Assembly (NCBI RefSeq): GCF_000801105.2
Contig: NW_026615352.1
Location: 30,738-94,737 of the forward strand
Reading direction: 5' to 3'
Source: Raphanus sativus
Lineage: Eukaryota > Streptophyta > Magnoliopsida > Brassicales > Brassicaceae
Length of the DNA: 64,000 nt
The notes beneath the pieces were generated by a model. The model did no database searches. It saw nothing but the letters and a program-made list of their open reading frames with translations, and had not been told where the DNA came from. This document shows, one piece after another, positions 53,728 through 63,912 of the stretch. A program made the position numbers and the translations under genes. Each line of letters begins with the position of its first letter. The stretch's first letter is position 1.

Positions 53728-53784
53728 GACTCTTAGGAGATCCTAAGTCAAGCTTGGAACCTTGAAGAATCCCCTCATTAAAAA

Positions 53785-53823
53785 CCTTACAAGGAAAACC
53801 CTTTGGGACAAAACCTTGTAAGG
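53785..53823 (-). other. L2 3' hairpin with U-rich internal loop
   Basis: Arms CCTTACAAGG (53785-53794) and CCTTGTAAGG (53814-53823) pair perfectly over 10 bp. The sense interior is TTTTGT-CCC-AAA-GGG-TTTT. It is present although the element encodes no polyprotein. Confidence 0.75.
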
Positions 53824-55714
53824 GAAAAAGAGTAGGTTCCTCAAGGCCTGGGGATTGGCCAGTGGGTCTTTGTACCTTACCAACAATGTAAGGGATCCAA
53901 AGACCCTGGATCATGGCCTCATTTGTGATGTGCACTCGCTGATACTCTTTGCACATCACCACCATGCCTTGTACTCTTCTTTGGAACCGATCTTGGTCTC
54001 TCCCCCTTTCACCCAACTTCTTGTTGGGTTAAAGTGCTCGGACACACCAGATCCTCCTTGATAGATACAAGTACTCCCTTGTTTCTATGGTGAGGAGTGG
54101 CTTGCTTTAACTCGCCACTTGAATCCCTCACTGCCTGAAGTCTCTTGATCATTGAAGCCTCTTTAATACTCCCCCTCAAGCTTGATACTTCTTGCAAAGA
54201 ACAAGCTTGGACGGTTTGAAGGCTTCATGATCTGGAACACAAACCATTGCCAACTCATCTTCATAACTAGCCACCCTTTATGGAATGCTGGTGGATACCT
54301 CAGTTCACTCTCCAACCATCTCACACTAGAGACCGCATTGCTAGAGTAACCTTCTTCACACACAGCCAAGACTGCTCTGAACAATCTCTTGAGTAAACAC
54401 GCCACTGCTTAAACCCGGGCTGGCTCCTTCTTCCGATGCTTGCAATGATAAGGAGGAACGGGTCATTGAGCTTGCAAGATCTTATGGAAGCTCACTTGAA
54501 TCCCCACCTCAAGCTTGACTGAGTCTAGGATGTTCAAGCTTGAAGTGAGCTTCAGTAAGACCTCAAATTGGGAGCGCACCACCACCTACAGCTGCGCTTA
54601 AGCCAACCAATCTGCCATAGCCTCCAGCTTCAATGCCACCAGGTCACCAGCCTCCTCAAGACTTAAGTGATGACCTCTCCTTGTGTATCTTTGCCATGAC
54701 CAGGAGCGCATCACTTCCCACAGCTGCGCTTTCTCAACCGGACAGATACACAAGCCACTCTCCATTGCTTCATCAATGGGTTTCAAGTCTTCCTCTTCTA
54801 CTCGGATGGATGGTGAGTAAAGAACACATCTTGTGAACCTGAAACAACACTCAAACTCCAGCAAAGATAAGACAACAAGCATTGAGATCAAACCTTGACT
54901 AATCATCAAGTTTAATCTCCAATGTCTCAAGCTATGCACAAGACTGAAACAAGCATTAGCAAGTCCACATCTTTGCAAGCAACATCACTCAACACTCCAC
55001 TTTAAGATCGGTTTCAATTCATGAAAGCTAACAGGTTTAGACAACTTCTAACACCCTAATAGACAATCATTATGAACCGGTTTCAAATAACAACTCTTAA
55101 TCACCAAACTAAACTCATTAAGCATCCTGGGACAGATTCTAAACAATTCATATCTAGCAATCTTTAACACATCCTCAGGCTTTCAATCACATCTCAACAC
55201 ACAATCAGTTCATATGCTCAAGCTTTAAACAAGAGAAAGAGATTTCCTTACAGCCAGAGAACTTGTTTTAGTTCTCTGATCCACTTGACTTCACGGCAAG
55301 AACATGAGCTGTTGGTCTCGAGCCCAACTTCTCCTTCTTCCATGAACCTTTCTCTTGAACCCTCCATGCCAAAGACCCCACCTTTCTCTATGTTGAACTC
55401 GCCACACCAGTGTCTCTTGAAAGCTTTCACCTTTCTTCTAGGACAGTGAATAAGAACTTGCTTGGATACAGCTTTGAAGCTTGGTTGATCAGACCGCTTC
55501 ATACACCATTGCTTCCAAGCTTCTTCCTTCTTCATGGGCGACATGAGAGAGTATGAAACAGCAGCAGACAGCTTCAGGACACCAAGGATGAACACATCTT
55601 CCACTTGAGATGTTGAACAGCCGCATGAACCATAGAGCTTCATCTTGCTTCAAACGACATGAGGGGAGAGCTTTGAGCTTCAGCGGAAGCAAGAACCAAG
55701 TTCTAATGAACCTG
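53824..55714 (-). other. L2 non-coding interior
   Basis: About 1.9 kb without similarity to gag or pol. It contains two extra polypurine-tract-like units on the minus strand (about 54168-54185 and 54501-54518) besides the real one, each with CAAGCTTGA motifs. Small open frames exist (for example 55248-55643, 131 codons, near the primer site), but I cannot support any of them as a gene. Confidence 0.6.
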
Positions 55715-55726
55715 GCTCTGATACCA
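55715..55726 (-). promoter_or_regulatory. L2 primer-binding site, initiator tRNA-Met
   Basis: The minus strand reads TGGTATCAGAGC directly beside the 5' LTR. Confidence 0.93.
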
Positions 55727-56793
55727 TGTGAGTTTTACAGAGATCTCAACTCTAAATGTGTGTGAGTGTGTAAACAACTCCAATGGAGCAAGATAAAGAT
55801 TTGTTTAGGTGATTTAAAGAGATATAGATTTAGGGCAGTGTTTATGAGTGATCAAGTATGAACTCAAATCAGAAATGGAGACTTGGAGAGATTAAAAGAC
55901 TAAGAAAGGGGTAGACTAAAGTATCTGATTCAAGAACATACTTTTATTTTATGAAGGAGAGGGGTTTTCCCCCCATACTCTCTTAAGAGTTACAAATCGC
56001 CACAATGAGGCTTATATAAGAGCTTTACACTTTGCAATCTCTTAACCTACATCTAATGGCTAATATAACTTGAATTTGAATGGATGGATGAGATGGAAAG
56101 CTGGTCTGGTCGTGTGTCTTATTGGCTGTGCCCTTGCTGGTGCTTCATTGGCTCATTTGAATCTGGTCAATGTGGAGACTGGCGCCTGATTGGTTGCTGT
56201 GAGGCTCCCTTGAACTTTCCCTTGTATCTGACCAGATACATGGGCACTATTGCTTCTTCTTTTCACAGCCTTGGCACTGTTGCTTCTTTACAGCCCATAC
56301 CAGCCTGTCATTGGCGCCATCTCTCTTCCTTATCACATAGCATCTTCTCTTGATTCTCTTTTGATTCCATATGACCAGATAATGTTACTAAGTCCCTGAC
56401 TTTGCACACAGCCTTCCTGATACATTCTAATCATGTCCGGACTTGTACCTTGCGCCCTATTCTTGCACCAACTTCATTTCTTCTTAAATGGTCAAGTTAT
56501 GCAATGTTGGGTCGAACTGGTCCGTACGGATCCGTACGGTCCGTACACGTCCGTACCAAATCCGTACTGACCTCACCCTATCTTTGCACACTCAACCATT
56601 TACTCCCAAACATACTTCTAAGTCCCTCCTGGACTTGGCCCTATCTTTGCACAGCCCTTAAGACACTTCTGGAGCTCTTTAGACACTCCTAAAGCTTGAT
56701 AGACAATCTCTGTAAGACTTGCCCTATCTTTGCACCTAATCCAAACTCCTCCATACTTCTCCTTTCACTCCATTTCTATTCTTCAAGTTAACA
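55727..56793 (-). repeat. L2 5' LTR
   Basis: 1067 bp, no difference from 52646-53712 noticed. TATA-like TTATATAAG at 56012-56020; TCCGTAC cluster at 56521-56567. Confidence 0.93.
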
Positions 56794-56798
56794 CAGCC

Positions 56799-57154
56799 AA
56801 GGTCTGGCTCATCCAGGAAGAGTAGAAAGAGACAGGAGAGAGGTTGTCACAGCCTGCTTGACTGAAAGTGACAGGCCAGTTGCTTCTCCAAAGCAACCCA
56901 TGTGACTTCTTCTTTTCAAATTCAAACCAGCCTCTCTTATTTAAATTCAAACATGTTTCTTGACTTCTCAAAGTGTTTCCCACGTCCATATTAGTCTCCA
57001 CAACTCATTCCTTGCCTTGCAAGTCAGGTTAGGTCAAGTGGTAGCTTGTGGAGAAAGTCTGTACAAAACAGAATCAAATTGGCTTCTCTTGTTGAACTCT
57101 CCTTTGATCATCAACCAGCTTCTTCTTCTGGTCATTCCTTTATTTATTTCAACA
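56799..57154 (-). repeat. L1 3' LTR, second part
   Basis: Continuation of the L1 LTR after L2, ending TTTCAACA next to the polypurine tract. Confidence 0.7.
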
Positions 57155-57169
57155 CTCCCCCTCAAGCTT
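57155..57169 (-). promoter_or_regulatory. L1 polypurine tract
   Basis: The minus strand reads AAGCTTGAGGGGGAG beside the LTR. Confidence 0.82.
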
Positions 57170-57225
57170 GACCATAGGAGATCCTTGGGCAAGCTTGGAA
57201 CTAAGAGTACTTGCCTCATTAAAAA

Positions 57226-57267
57226 CCTAAGTGTGGAAAACCTCATGGGATAAAACCATCACTTAGG
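57226..57267 (-). other. L1 3' hairpin with U-rich internal loop
   Basis: Arms CCTAAGTGTGG (57226-57236) and CCATCACTTAGG (57256-57267) pair with one bulge. The sense interior is TTTTAT-CCC-ATGA-GG-TTTT, a slightly degraded core. Confidence 0.6.
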
Positions 57268-58438
57268 GAAAAAGAGTGCAACTACCCTCAGCCTAGGGAT
57301 TGGCCAGTGGGTTTATGAGTCTTAGGATCAAGTTTAGGGACTCATAAACCCTGGATCATGGGCTTACTTCAATGGCAAGCTGGCACGAATGCCTTCCTTG
57401 CTTCACACTCAAAACTGCTTGGAACTCTTCATGTGGCTGGTTCTTTGTCTCCCCCTTTCTTCTGACCTCCTGCCATCATCAAAGGGTTTGATCCACGACC
57501 AGACTCTGTTCATGAGCTCCAAGTACCTGATTCATACAATGCACAAACACATGCATCAATTCTCAAGGGACAAACCTATTCAAAACAGAATAAGTATAGT
57601 TTTAGGTACTTCCCTTGCATAAGAAGAATGGACATTGGCTTCTCATATTAACACCCCTCCTCAAGCTTGACCTGAGAATGAGAGTATGTGGTCAAGATTG
57701 GAAGATGAGAGCCAATGATGATAACCAATGCCTTGAGACCACAAGCTTCATCAACCAGGTACAAGCACACATGCTATGGGGCTGATTCATAGCTTCCCAA
57801 CTGAAGGTAACTGTTCTAACTTCATATAGAAGCTTGATCCCATAGCTTCCCAACCAGAAGGTAACTGTTTCTAACGCCATGCCTTGGGCTGATTCATAGC
57901 ATTCCAATCAGCTTGACTCTCCACCTGATCTTCTTGTCAAGTAGTCTCTGATGGCCATCTGGTTCTAACACCAAGTTGTTGCTGTCCTTGTTGAATTCTT
58001 CTTGCAGTGGCTTCTAACAGGCCATGGAAGCTCATTTACAGCCCCCCTCAAGCTTGAATCCGAGTTTAGGGGAGGAGACAGCTTGATATGAGCTTTTTAG
58101 CCTCCTTGTCTACTCAGAAATTATTTCTCCATGGTCAGGATATGCATCTTGTGCAGGCTCTGATCAACATGGGCAATCTGTCCAAACCAACACTAAGACA
58201 AGCATCAGTAGACAACAAGAGACCAGAACATTGGTTTTCACCAAGTCTGATCTTTAAAACACAATTTAAATAAGCACAGCAGCCATGGAAAGATATCTTT
58301 AATATTTTATCCTAGCAACACTCTCTGAATCCTAATCAACAAGATTAAGCTTTCAGGCAACAACACACTCAATTTTCCTAAGGGCATAAGCAAGACAATT
58401 CTTTCAAGACAGCTTAATAACCCTAGGCAGATTCTAAC
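57268..58438 (-). other. L1 non-coding interior
   Basis: 1.2 kb with no supported gene. Two further polypurine-like units occur (about 57650-57670 and 58041-58056), like those in L2. CTAAC at 58434-58438 is the left target-site copy of C7. Confidence 0.6.
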
Positions 58439-58995
58439 TGTGAGAATTGATAGTTTATGAGAATCAAAGAGAGATAAGTGTCTGGAGAAATGAAGAACAC
58501 TGATGAACAAGTGAGAGAGAGAGAGAGAGAGAGAGAGTGACGAAAATAAAAGAGAGAGAGGAGAGAATGATTTCATAGATTGATAGTTGTCACACATGGT
58601 TACATATAAAGGCTGATAAAATATCTCAGGAAACTATTAAACTAGTGAGACAGAGAAACAACAATAAACAAAGAGGAAGAGTCCAACTGGTGTGGAGCAG
58701 GAGTGGCAGTGTGATAGTGACAGCACCTAACGGCTGGAACCACTTGAATCCTTAGCTCTTCACGTGATCAGCTTCTTCCAATGCCTTAGCGAGTTTCCTT
58801 AGTCTCTTGTGATCCCATCAACTCGCCACCAAGCTTACTTTGCTTACAAGATAATCTAGGTTGTACGGAACTCCTTGTTATCCAAGTTATCCCAATCTGT
58901 TGCTTGACTCACTGCTTCTCAGTTTCCTTTGTTGCCTCTCACTATGTAACCTTCACATCCTTATTCTTACTGCTTCTTATTGCTTCATCTCAACA
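58439..58995 (-). repeat. C7 3' LTR
   Basis: 557 bp, TGTGAGAATTG...TCTCAACA, with a (GA)n tract near 58511-58537. The first ~130 bp resemble the C6 LTR; the rest is diverged. Confidence 0.94.
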
Positions 58996-59010
58996 CTCCC
59001 CCTCAAGCTT
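58996..59010 (-). promoter_or_regulatory. C7 polypurine tract
   Basis: The minus strand reads AAGCTTGAGGGGGAG beside the LTR. Confidence 0.88.
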
Positions 59011-59064
59011 GACCATGTGGAACAAGTCAAGCTTGGAAGACCATGAAGCATTCCCTCATTAAAA

Positions 59065-59105
59065 CCTTGATATGCAAAACCCAGTGGGACAAAAACATAT
59101 CAAGG
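59065..59105 (-). other. C7 3' UTR hairpin with U-rich internal loop
   Basis: Arms CCTTGATATG (59065-59074) and CATATCAAGG (59096-59105), identical to C6. Confidence 0.75.
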
Positions 59106-59134
59106 AAAGAGTAGAACACTTCTTGGAAAGGGGA

Positions 59135-62100
59135 TCACTGAGATGAGAGATCCACGAGTCCAAGTTTTGAATGTATGAACTCGCAAACCTTTGCACTTGC
59201 AGCCTTGGTGAAGATATCAGCCAACTGGTCTTCACTTCTGGTGTAACATGGGAGTATAACCTTCTGCTCAACAGCTTGCCTCACTTTGTGACAATCAACT
59301 TCAATGTGCTTGGTTCTCTCGTGGAAGACAGAGTTGCTGGCAATGTGTATAGCCGCCTGGTTGTCACAATGCATGGTGATAGGTGTTGTGAACTCAATCC
59401 CCAAGTCCTTAAGCAACCCCTTGATCCAGATCAACTCACTTGTCAGCTTCCTCATTGCCCTATACTCAGCTTCAGCACTTGAACAGGACACAACCTTTTG
59501 TTTCTTGCTCTTCCAAGTCACCAAGTTGCCTCCAATGAAAGTGCAATAGCCAGTAGTTGATCTTCTATCAACTCTATCTCCTGCCCAATCAGCATCACAG
59601 TATCCAACTATCTCGGTGCTCTTATTGCATCCCATCCAGATTCCCTGTCCTGGTGCTTCTCTTAGATACCTTAGAATCCTCTCAACCATGCCCCAATGAT
59701 GAACTTTTGGTGCTTGCATCTGCTGGCTCACTTGGTTCACGGCAAAGCATATATCTGGCCTTGTGATAGTTAGATAGATGAGTTTTCCCACCATTCTTCT
59801 GTACCTCTTGACATCTTCAAATGGTTTATCCTCAAACTCCCCCTTGCGCAATACTTTGTACCCATCTTCCAATGGAGTCTTTGCTTTCTTTGCACCTAGA
59901 TCACCTGCCTCACTCAACATATCAAGTGTGTACTTTCTCTGGTTTAAGAATAGCCCTTCTTCAGATCGGCATATCTCAATCCCTAGAAAGTACTTTAGTT
60001 CTCCCAAGTCTTTGATATCAAATGAGGATTTAAGAAAATCCTTAGTTAAGATGATACCTTCTTTATCACTGCCTGTAATGATAATGTCATCCACATATAT
60101 CAGGATGACTATGATACCTTGTTCCGAGGTCAGTGTAAACAGAGTGTGATCAGCTTCAGACTTGTTGAACCCTCTTCCATTTAGTGTTGTGCTGAGCTTG
60201 TGGTACCAGGCTCTTGGAGATTGTTTTAACCCATAGATTGCTTTCCTTAGCCTGAGAACATTTCCTGGTTGTACAAGATCTTCCATACCAGGAGGTGGCC
60301 TCATGTAGACTTCATCTTCTAGTTCACCTTGTAGGAAAGCATTCTTGACATCCATCTGCCATAGATCCCACTCTAGGTTTACTGCCAGTGAGAGAACCAC
60401 TCTGATTGTGTGAAGCTTTGCCACTGGTGCAAAGGTATCCAAGTAATCCTCTCCATAGACCTGAGTATAGCCTCTTGCTACAAGTCTTGTCTTCCTCCTT
60501 TCTGGCTTTCCATTGGCTCCATACTTGATTGTGAAGAGAAGCCGGCTTGTCACTGCTTTCTTTCCTTTGGGGAGCTTACTTTCAAAGTATGTTCCATTCT
60601 TTTCCATAGCTCCCATCTCATCTCCAACAGATGCTCTCCACTCCTCATCCTGCATAGCTTCCTCATATGTCTTTGGAATCCATTCTTGATCCAATTCAGT
60701 GATGAAGGCTTGATGCTCCACTGGATACTGAGCTAGAGAACACACTGCTTGTATAGGATGTGCTACAGCTTGAGAGTTGAAGTAGACCCGGTTGTTCTTC
60801 CAGTTTGATGCTGGTTGTTTAATCCTAGAACTTCTTCTTAGCTCTGGTTGGGTTGTGCCTTCTTCAGGTATCACTGATCCACTATTCTGCTGGCTTGAGC
60901 TCACCACTGTCTCCTCTTGAGTACTGTGATCTTGCTCCTCTTGCGCATGGTGCTCAGCTTGATCATGACTTGCTGAAACATCCTCTTGATGTTGTTCGGC
61001 TTGATTGTCCCCCTCAGGATCAAGGTGAGTGATTTCTGTGTCCCCATTATCACTTACTAATCCTGGTTGCACTGGTACTGTCTCTGGTACTTCAGGTATC
61101 CTCTTAATAGGTACACTGATGCCAAGACTCTCCATTACTCTTCTGAGGCTATCAGCTCTATCTGAAGTAGGTTGGGATAGATTCTCCAAATCTTCCCAAT
61201 TCTTCCCATCATAGTAACTCCTAGACTCCATGAACTTGACATCTCGTGAGATTAAGACCCTCCTGGTCTCTGGTACATAACACTTGTAGCCTTTCTGGTG
61301 AGGAGAATACCCAATGAACACTGCCTTTGTGCTTCTTGCATCAAGCTTGTTCCTCTGCCCTCCTGGTACCAATACAAAACATATACATCCAAACACCCGC
61401 ATGTGATCCAAAGATGGCTTGCTCTTGTTGAGAACTTCATAAGGAGATATGTCATTGAGAACTCTAGTTGGGGTTCTGTTGATCAGATGACAAGCAGACA
61501 CCACAGCATCACTCCAGAACCTCTTTGGAACACTCATGTGGAACATCATTGATCTAGCCACCTCCATAAGATGTCTGTTTTTCCTTTCAGCAACTCCATT
61601 TTGCTGAGGAGTATAAGGACAACTGGTCTGATGAATAATCCCTTGTTGGGATAAAAATTGCTTGAAAGCTCCACTTGTGTACTCTCCACCATTATCTGAC
61701 CTGAGAATCTTCACCTTAGCACTGAAGTGGTTGGTGACATGAGAATGATAATTCTTGAAAGCTTCCAAGACTCTGTCCTTAGACTGGATCAGTGTGACCC
61801 AAGTGTACTTGGACTTCTCATCAATGAAGGTGACAAAGTACTTGTGATTCTCTCTGGACATACAAGGTGCAGTCCACACATCAGAGTGAACCAGGTCAAA
61901 GCACTTCTCATAAATCGTGTTGGACCTTGGGAATACTGTCTTGCAATGCTTCCCCAAGATGCATGCTTCACACTCATCATTTTTAAACACCACTCCAGGA
62001 AGCATCAGATTGAATGCTCTAGTGTGTGGATGCCCCAATCTAGCATGCCATATAGTGCTCTCAACCCCAGCAGATGTACTGACCAAGCAACATGAGGAAG

Positions 62101-63139
62101 ATTCAGCTAGTTGTGTCTTTTGGAGATGATACAGCTCCTGATGGCTGTGACCTCTTCCAATAACCTGTCCTGTCTTTAAATCTTGAAACTCAACCTCATC
62201 TGGTCTGAAGACAACCTGACAACTCAGATCAACAGTAGCTCTCCTCACAGATAACAGGTTAGATGTAAACTTAGGCATATACAAGGCAGTTGATTCCCTA
62301 TCAAACAACCTAAGGTTCCCTATCCCTTCTATCTTCACCTTATCACCATTAGCTATCAGAACATTTCCAGTGGCAGGCTGGATATCACTAATCAAGTTCC
62401 TATCACTAATCATGTGATGACTAGCTCCTGAATCAATAATAATGGGTTTAGAGTCAGAAGATGATATACCAGCCTTCTTGGATGAGATGAGGGATTGGGC
62501 AGCTGTGATGAACATATCAAGATCTCTTCTGGTTGCTGGAGCATCAGGGTTTGTTGCGCCAGTCTCACTTCTCCACCATTCTCCTCTAGTGGTGTCACTA
62601 CTGAGCGCTGAGTACATGGTTCTTCCATGAATCACTGGATGCTCAAACTCCTTGAGCTCATATCCATTTGGTTGACTTCTAAGAACACCAGCTTCTCCTA
62701 AGTCTGGTATCTTTCCTTCTCTAAGGAAATAATTTATCAGCTTGTTGTGGGTTGAATCCAGGCGCAGTAGTAAGCTCAGAAGCCTATCCTGCTCATAAAC
62801 AACTTGGAGGCTCTCCCATAAACTTCCATATCCAAGCTGAAGAGTCTCCCATAGATTTCTGGCGGTTTGAATATGAGAGTGTATCTTCAAGATTGCTGGA
62901 GATAGGGAGTTTTGTATGATTCCAAGTGTTTGCTGATCTTCTTGAACCCACTTGTTGTCATGCTTCAGGCGTGTGAACTTAATCTCCTCTTGAGTCATCT
63001 TCTTTGAAGTTCCAGCCTTCATGATGTGGCTGTCCCAAAGTCCATGACTCCCCAAGGTGAATCTGGTCACTCTTGACCATATCAGATAGTTAGACCCCTC
63101 TAGGGTTACAGGAATGAAAATCTCTGATTTTTCCATCAT
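59135..63139 (-). CDS. C7 intact gag-pol polyprotein, 1334 aa, reduced gag
   Basis: The frame is open up to 63283, but the start matching C6 is the ATG at 63139, giving exactly 1334 aa. The extra 48 upstream codons lie in the leader and are hydrophobic by chance. Domains are a reduced gag without zinc knuckle, protease (DSGASHHM), GAG-pre-integrase, integrase (HSDVW, RSDNGGEY, QQNGVAERKNR), RT (YVDDIIITG) and RNase H (GYCDADWAGD, AEAEYRAM). Gag through integrase is almost the same as C6. From about 60720 down to 59680 the RT region instead resembles group I (C2, C4, C5): IPKTYEEAM, AVTSRLLFTIKY, RGYTQVYGED. RNase H returns to the C6 type. Confidence 0.94.
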   Translation of the reverse strand: MMEKSEIFIPVTLEGSNYLIWSRVTRFTLGSHGLWDSHIMKAGTSKKMTQEEIKFTRLKHDNKWVQEDQQTLGIIQNSLSPAILKIHSHIQTARNLWETLQLGYGSLWESLQVVYEQDRLLSLLLRLDSTHNKLINYFLREGKIPDLGEAGVLRSQPNGYELKEFEHPVIHGRTMYSALSSDTTRGEWWRSETGATNPDAPATRRDLDMFITAAQSLISSKKAGISSSDSKPIIIDSGASHHMISDRNLISDIQPATGNVLIANGDKVKIEGIGNLRLFDRESTALYMPKFTSNLLSVRRATVDLSCQVVFRPDEVEFQDLKTGQVIGRGHSHQELYHLQKTQLAESSSCCLVSTSAGVESTIWHARLGHPHTRAFNLMLPGVVFKNDECEACILGKHCKTVFPRSNTIYEKCFDLVHSDVWTAPCMSRENHKYFVTFIDEKSKYTWVTLIQSKDRVLEAFKNYHSHVTNHFSAKVKILRSDNGGEYTSGAFKQFLSQQGIIHQTSCPYTPQQNGVAERKNRHLMEVARSMMFHMSVPKRFWSDAVVSACHLINRTPTRVLNDISPYEVLNKSKPSLDHMRVFGCICFVLVPGGQRNKLDARSTKAVFIGYSPHQKGYKCYVPETRRVLISRDVKFMESRSYYDGKNWEDLENLSQPTSDRADSLRRVMESLGISVPIKRIPEVPETVPVQPGLVSDNGDTEITHLDPEGDNQAEQHQEDVSASHDQAEHHAQEEQDHSTQEETVVSSSQQNSGSVIPEEGTTQPELRRSSRIKQPASNWKNNRVYFNSQAVAHPIQAVCSLAQYPVEHQAFITELDQEWIPKTYEEAMQDEEWRASVGDEMGAMEKNGTYFESKLPKGKKAVTSRLLFTIKYGANGKPERRKTRLVARGYTQVYGEDYLDTFAPVAKLHTIRVVLSLAVNLEWDLWQMDVKNAFLQGELEDEVYMRPPPGMEDLVQPGNVLRLRKAIYGLKQSPRAWYHKLSTTLNGRGFNKSEADHTLFTLTSEQGIIVILIYVDDIIITGSDKEGIILTKDFLKSSFDIKDLGELKYFLGIEICRSEEGLFLNQRKYTLDMLSEAGDLGAKKAKTPLEDGYKVLRKGEFEDKPFEDVKRYRRMVGKLIYLTITRPDICFAVNQVSQQMQAPKVHHWGMVERILRYLREAPGQGIWMGCNKSTEIVGYCDADWAGDRVDRRSTTGYCTFIGGNLVTWKSKKQKVVSCSSAEAEYRAMRKLTSELIWIKGLLKDLGIEFTTPITMHCDNQAAIHIASNSVFHERTKHIEVDCHKVRQAVEQKVILPCYTRSEDQLADIFTKAASAKVCEFIHSKLGLVDLSSQ

Positions 63140-63353
63140 GAATAGCTGAAGAACATGAAGAACAGCTATTAAAAACAGAATTATCAGAGTGAGAAAAGCA
63201 AACTTTGGAAGGACTTTGCTATTTTTGGCAAATTCTGGAAACAAGATTGAAGAACACCCCAAGAACAGGATGAACTTTGCCAAAAATAGAAATAAAACAC
63301 AGAGAATTTGCGGAAGAAAAATTAGGTTTCAAGAGCTTGTAGCTCTGATACCA
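63140..63353 (-). other. C7 leader and primer-binding site
   Basis: The non-coding leader includes TGGTATCAGAGC (minus strand) at 63342-63353 beside the 5' LTR. Confidence 0.88.
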
Positions 63354-63912
63354 TGTGAGAATTGATAGTTTATGAGAATCAAAGAGAGATAAGTGTCTGG
63401 AGAAATGAAGAACACTGATGAACAAGTGAGAGAGAGAGAGAGAGAGAGAGAGTGACGAAAATAAAAGAGAGAGAGGAGAGAAAATGATTTCATAGATTGA
63501 TAGTTGTCACACATGGTTACATATAAAGGCTGATAAAATATCTCAGGAAACTATTAAACTAGTGAGACAGAGAAACAACAATAAACAAAGAGGAAGAGTC
63601 CAACTGGTGTGGAGCAGGAGTGGCAGTGTGATAGTGACAGCACCTAACGGCTGGAACCACTTGAATCCTTAGCTCTTCACGTGATCAGCTTCTTCCAATG
63701 CCTTAGCGAGTTTCCTTAGTCTCTTGTGATCCCATCAACTCGCCACCAAGCTTACTTTGCTTACAAGATAATCTAGGTTGTACGGAACTCCTTGTTATCC
63801 AAGTTATCCCAATCTGTTGCTTGACTCACTGCTTCTCAGTTTCCTTTGTTGCCTCTCACTATGTAACCTTCACATCCTTATTCTTACTGCTTCTTATTGC
63901 TTCATCTCAACA
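63354..63912 (-). repeat. C7 5' LTR
   Basis: 559 bp, matching 58439-58995 with a 2-bp difference near 63480. It is followed by CTAAC at 63913-63917. Confidence 0.94.

Larger units (their letters stand above)
52646..56793 (-). mobile_element. L2: complete non-autonomous LTR element without pol (LARD-like)
   Basis: A 4.15-kb minus-strand element with two 1067-bp LTRs of equal length that look identical. It has an initiator tRNA-Met primer site, a copia-type polypurine tract, the conserved 3' hairpin and CAGCC duplications. The 2.0-kb interior has no recognisable gag, protease, RT or integrase. The identical LTRs imply recent transposition using enzymes supplied in trans, possibly from copia elements sharing its cis signals. 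Confidence 0.9.
58439..63912 (-). mobile_element. C7: complete Ty1/copia LTR retrotransposon, group III
   Basis: A 5.5-kb minus-strand element in the L1 interior. LTRs 58439-58995 and 63354-63912 are nearly identical (one 2-bp difference noticed). It has a primer-binding site, an intact 1334-aa gag-pol, a 3' hairpin and a polypurine tract. CTAAC duplications (58434-58438, 63913-63917) flank it. It is the same family as C6 but with a diverged RT segment. Confidence 0.96.

Noticed and set aside
54598..55643. Open frames of 126 and 131 codons in L2 as possible new genes
   Set aside because: No family resemblance, no conserved counterpart recognised in L1, and low-complexity codon content. I cannot support them.
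63140..63283. 48-codon hydrophobic N-terminal extension of the C7 polyprotein as a signal or membrane segment
   Set aside because: It is leader sequence that happens to be open. C6 has no such extension and both proteins align from the ATG at 63139.
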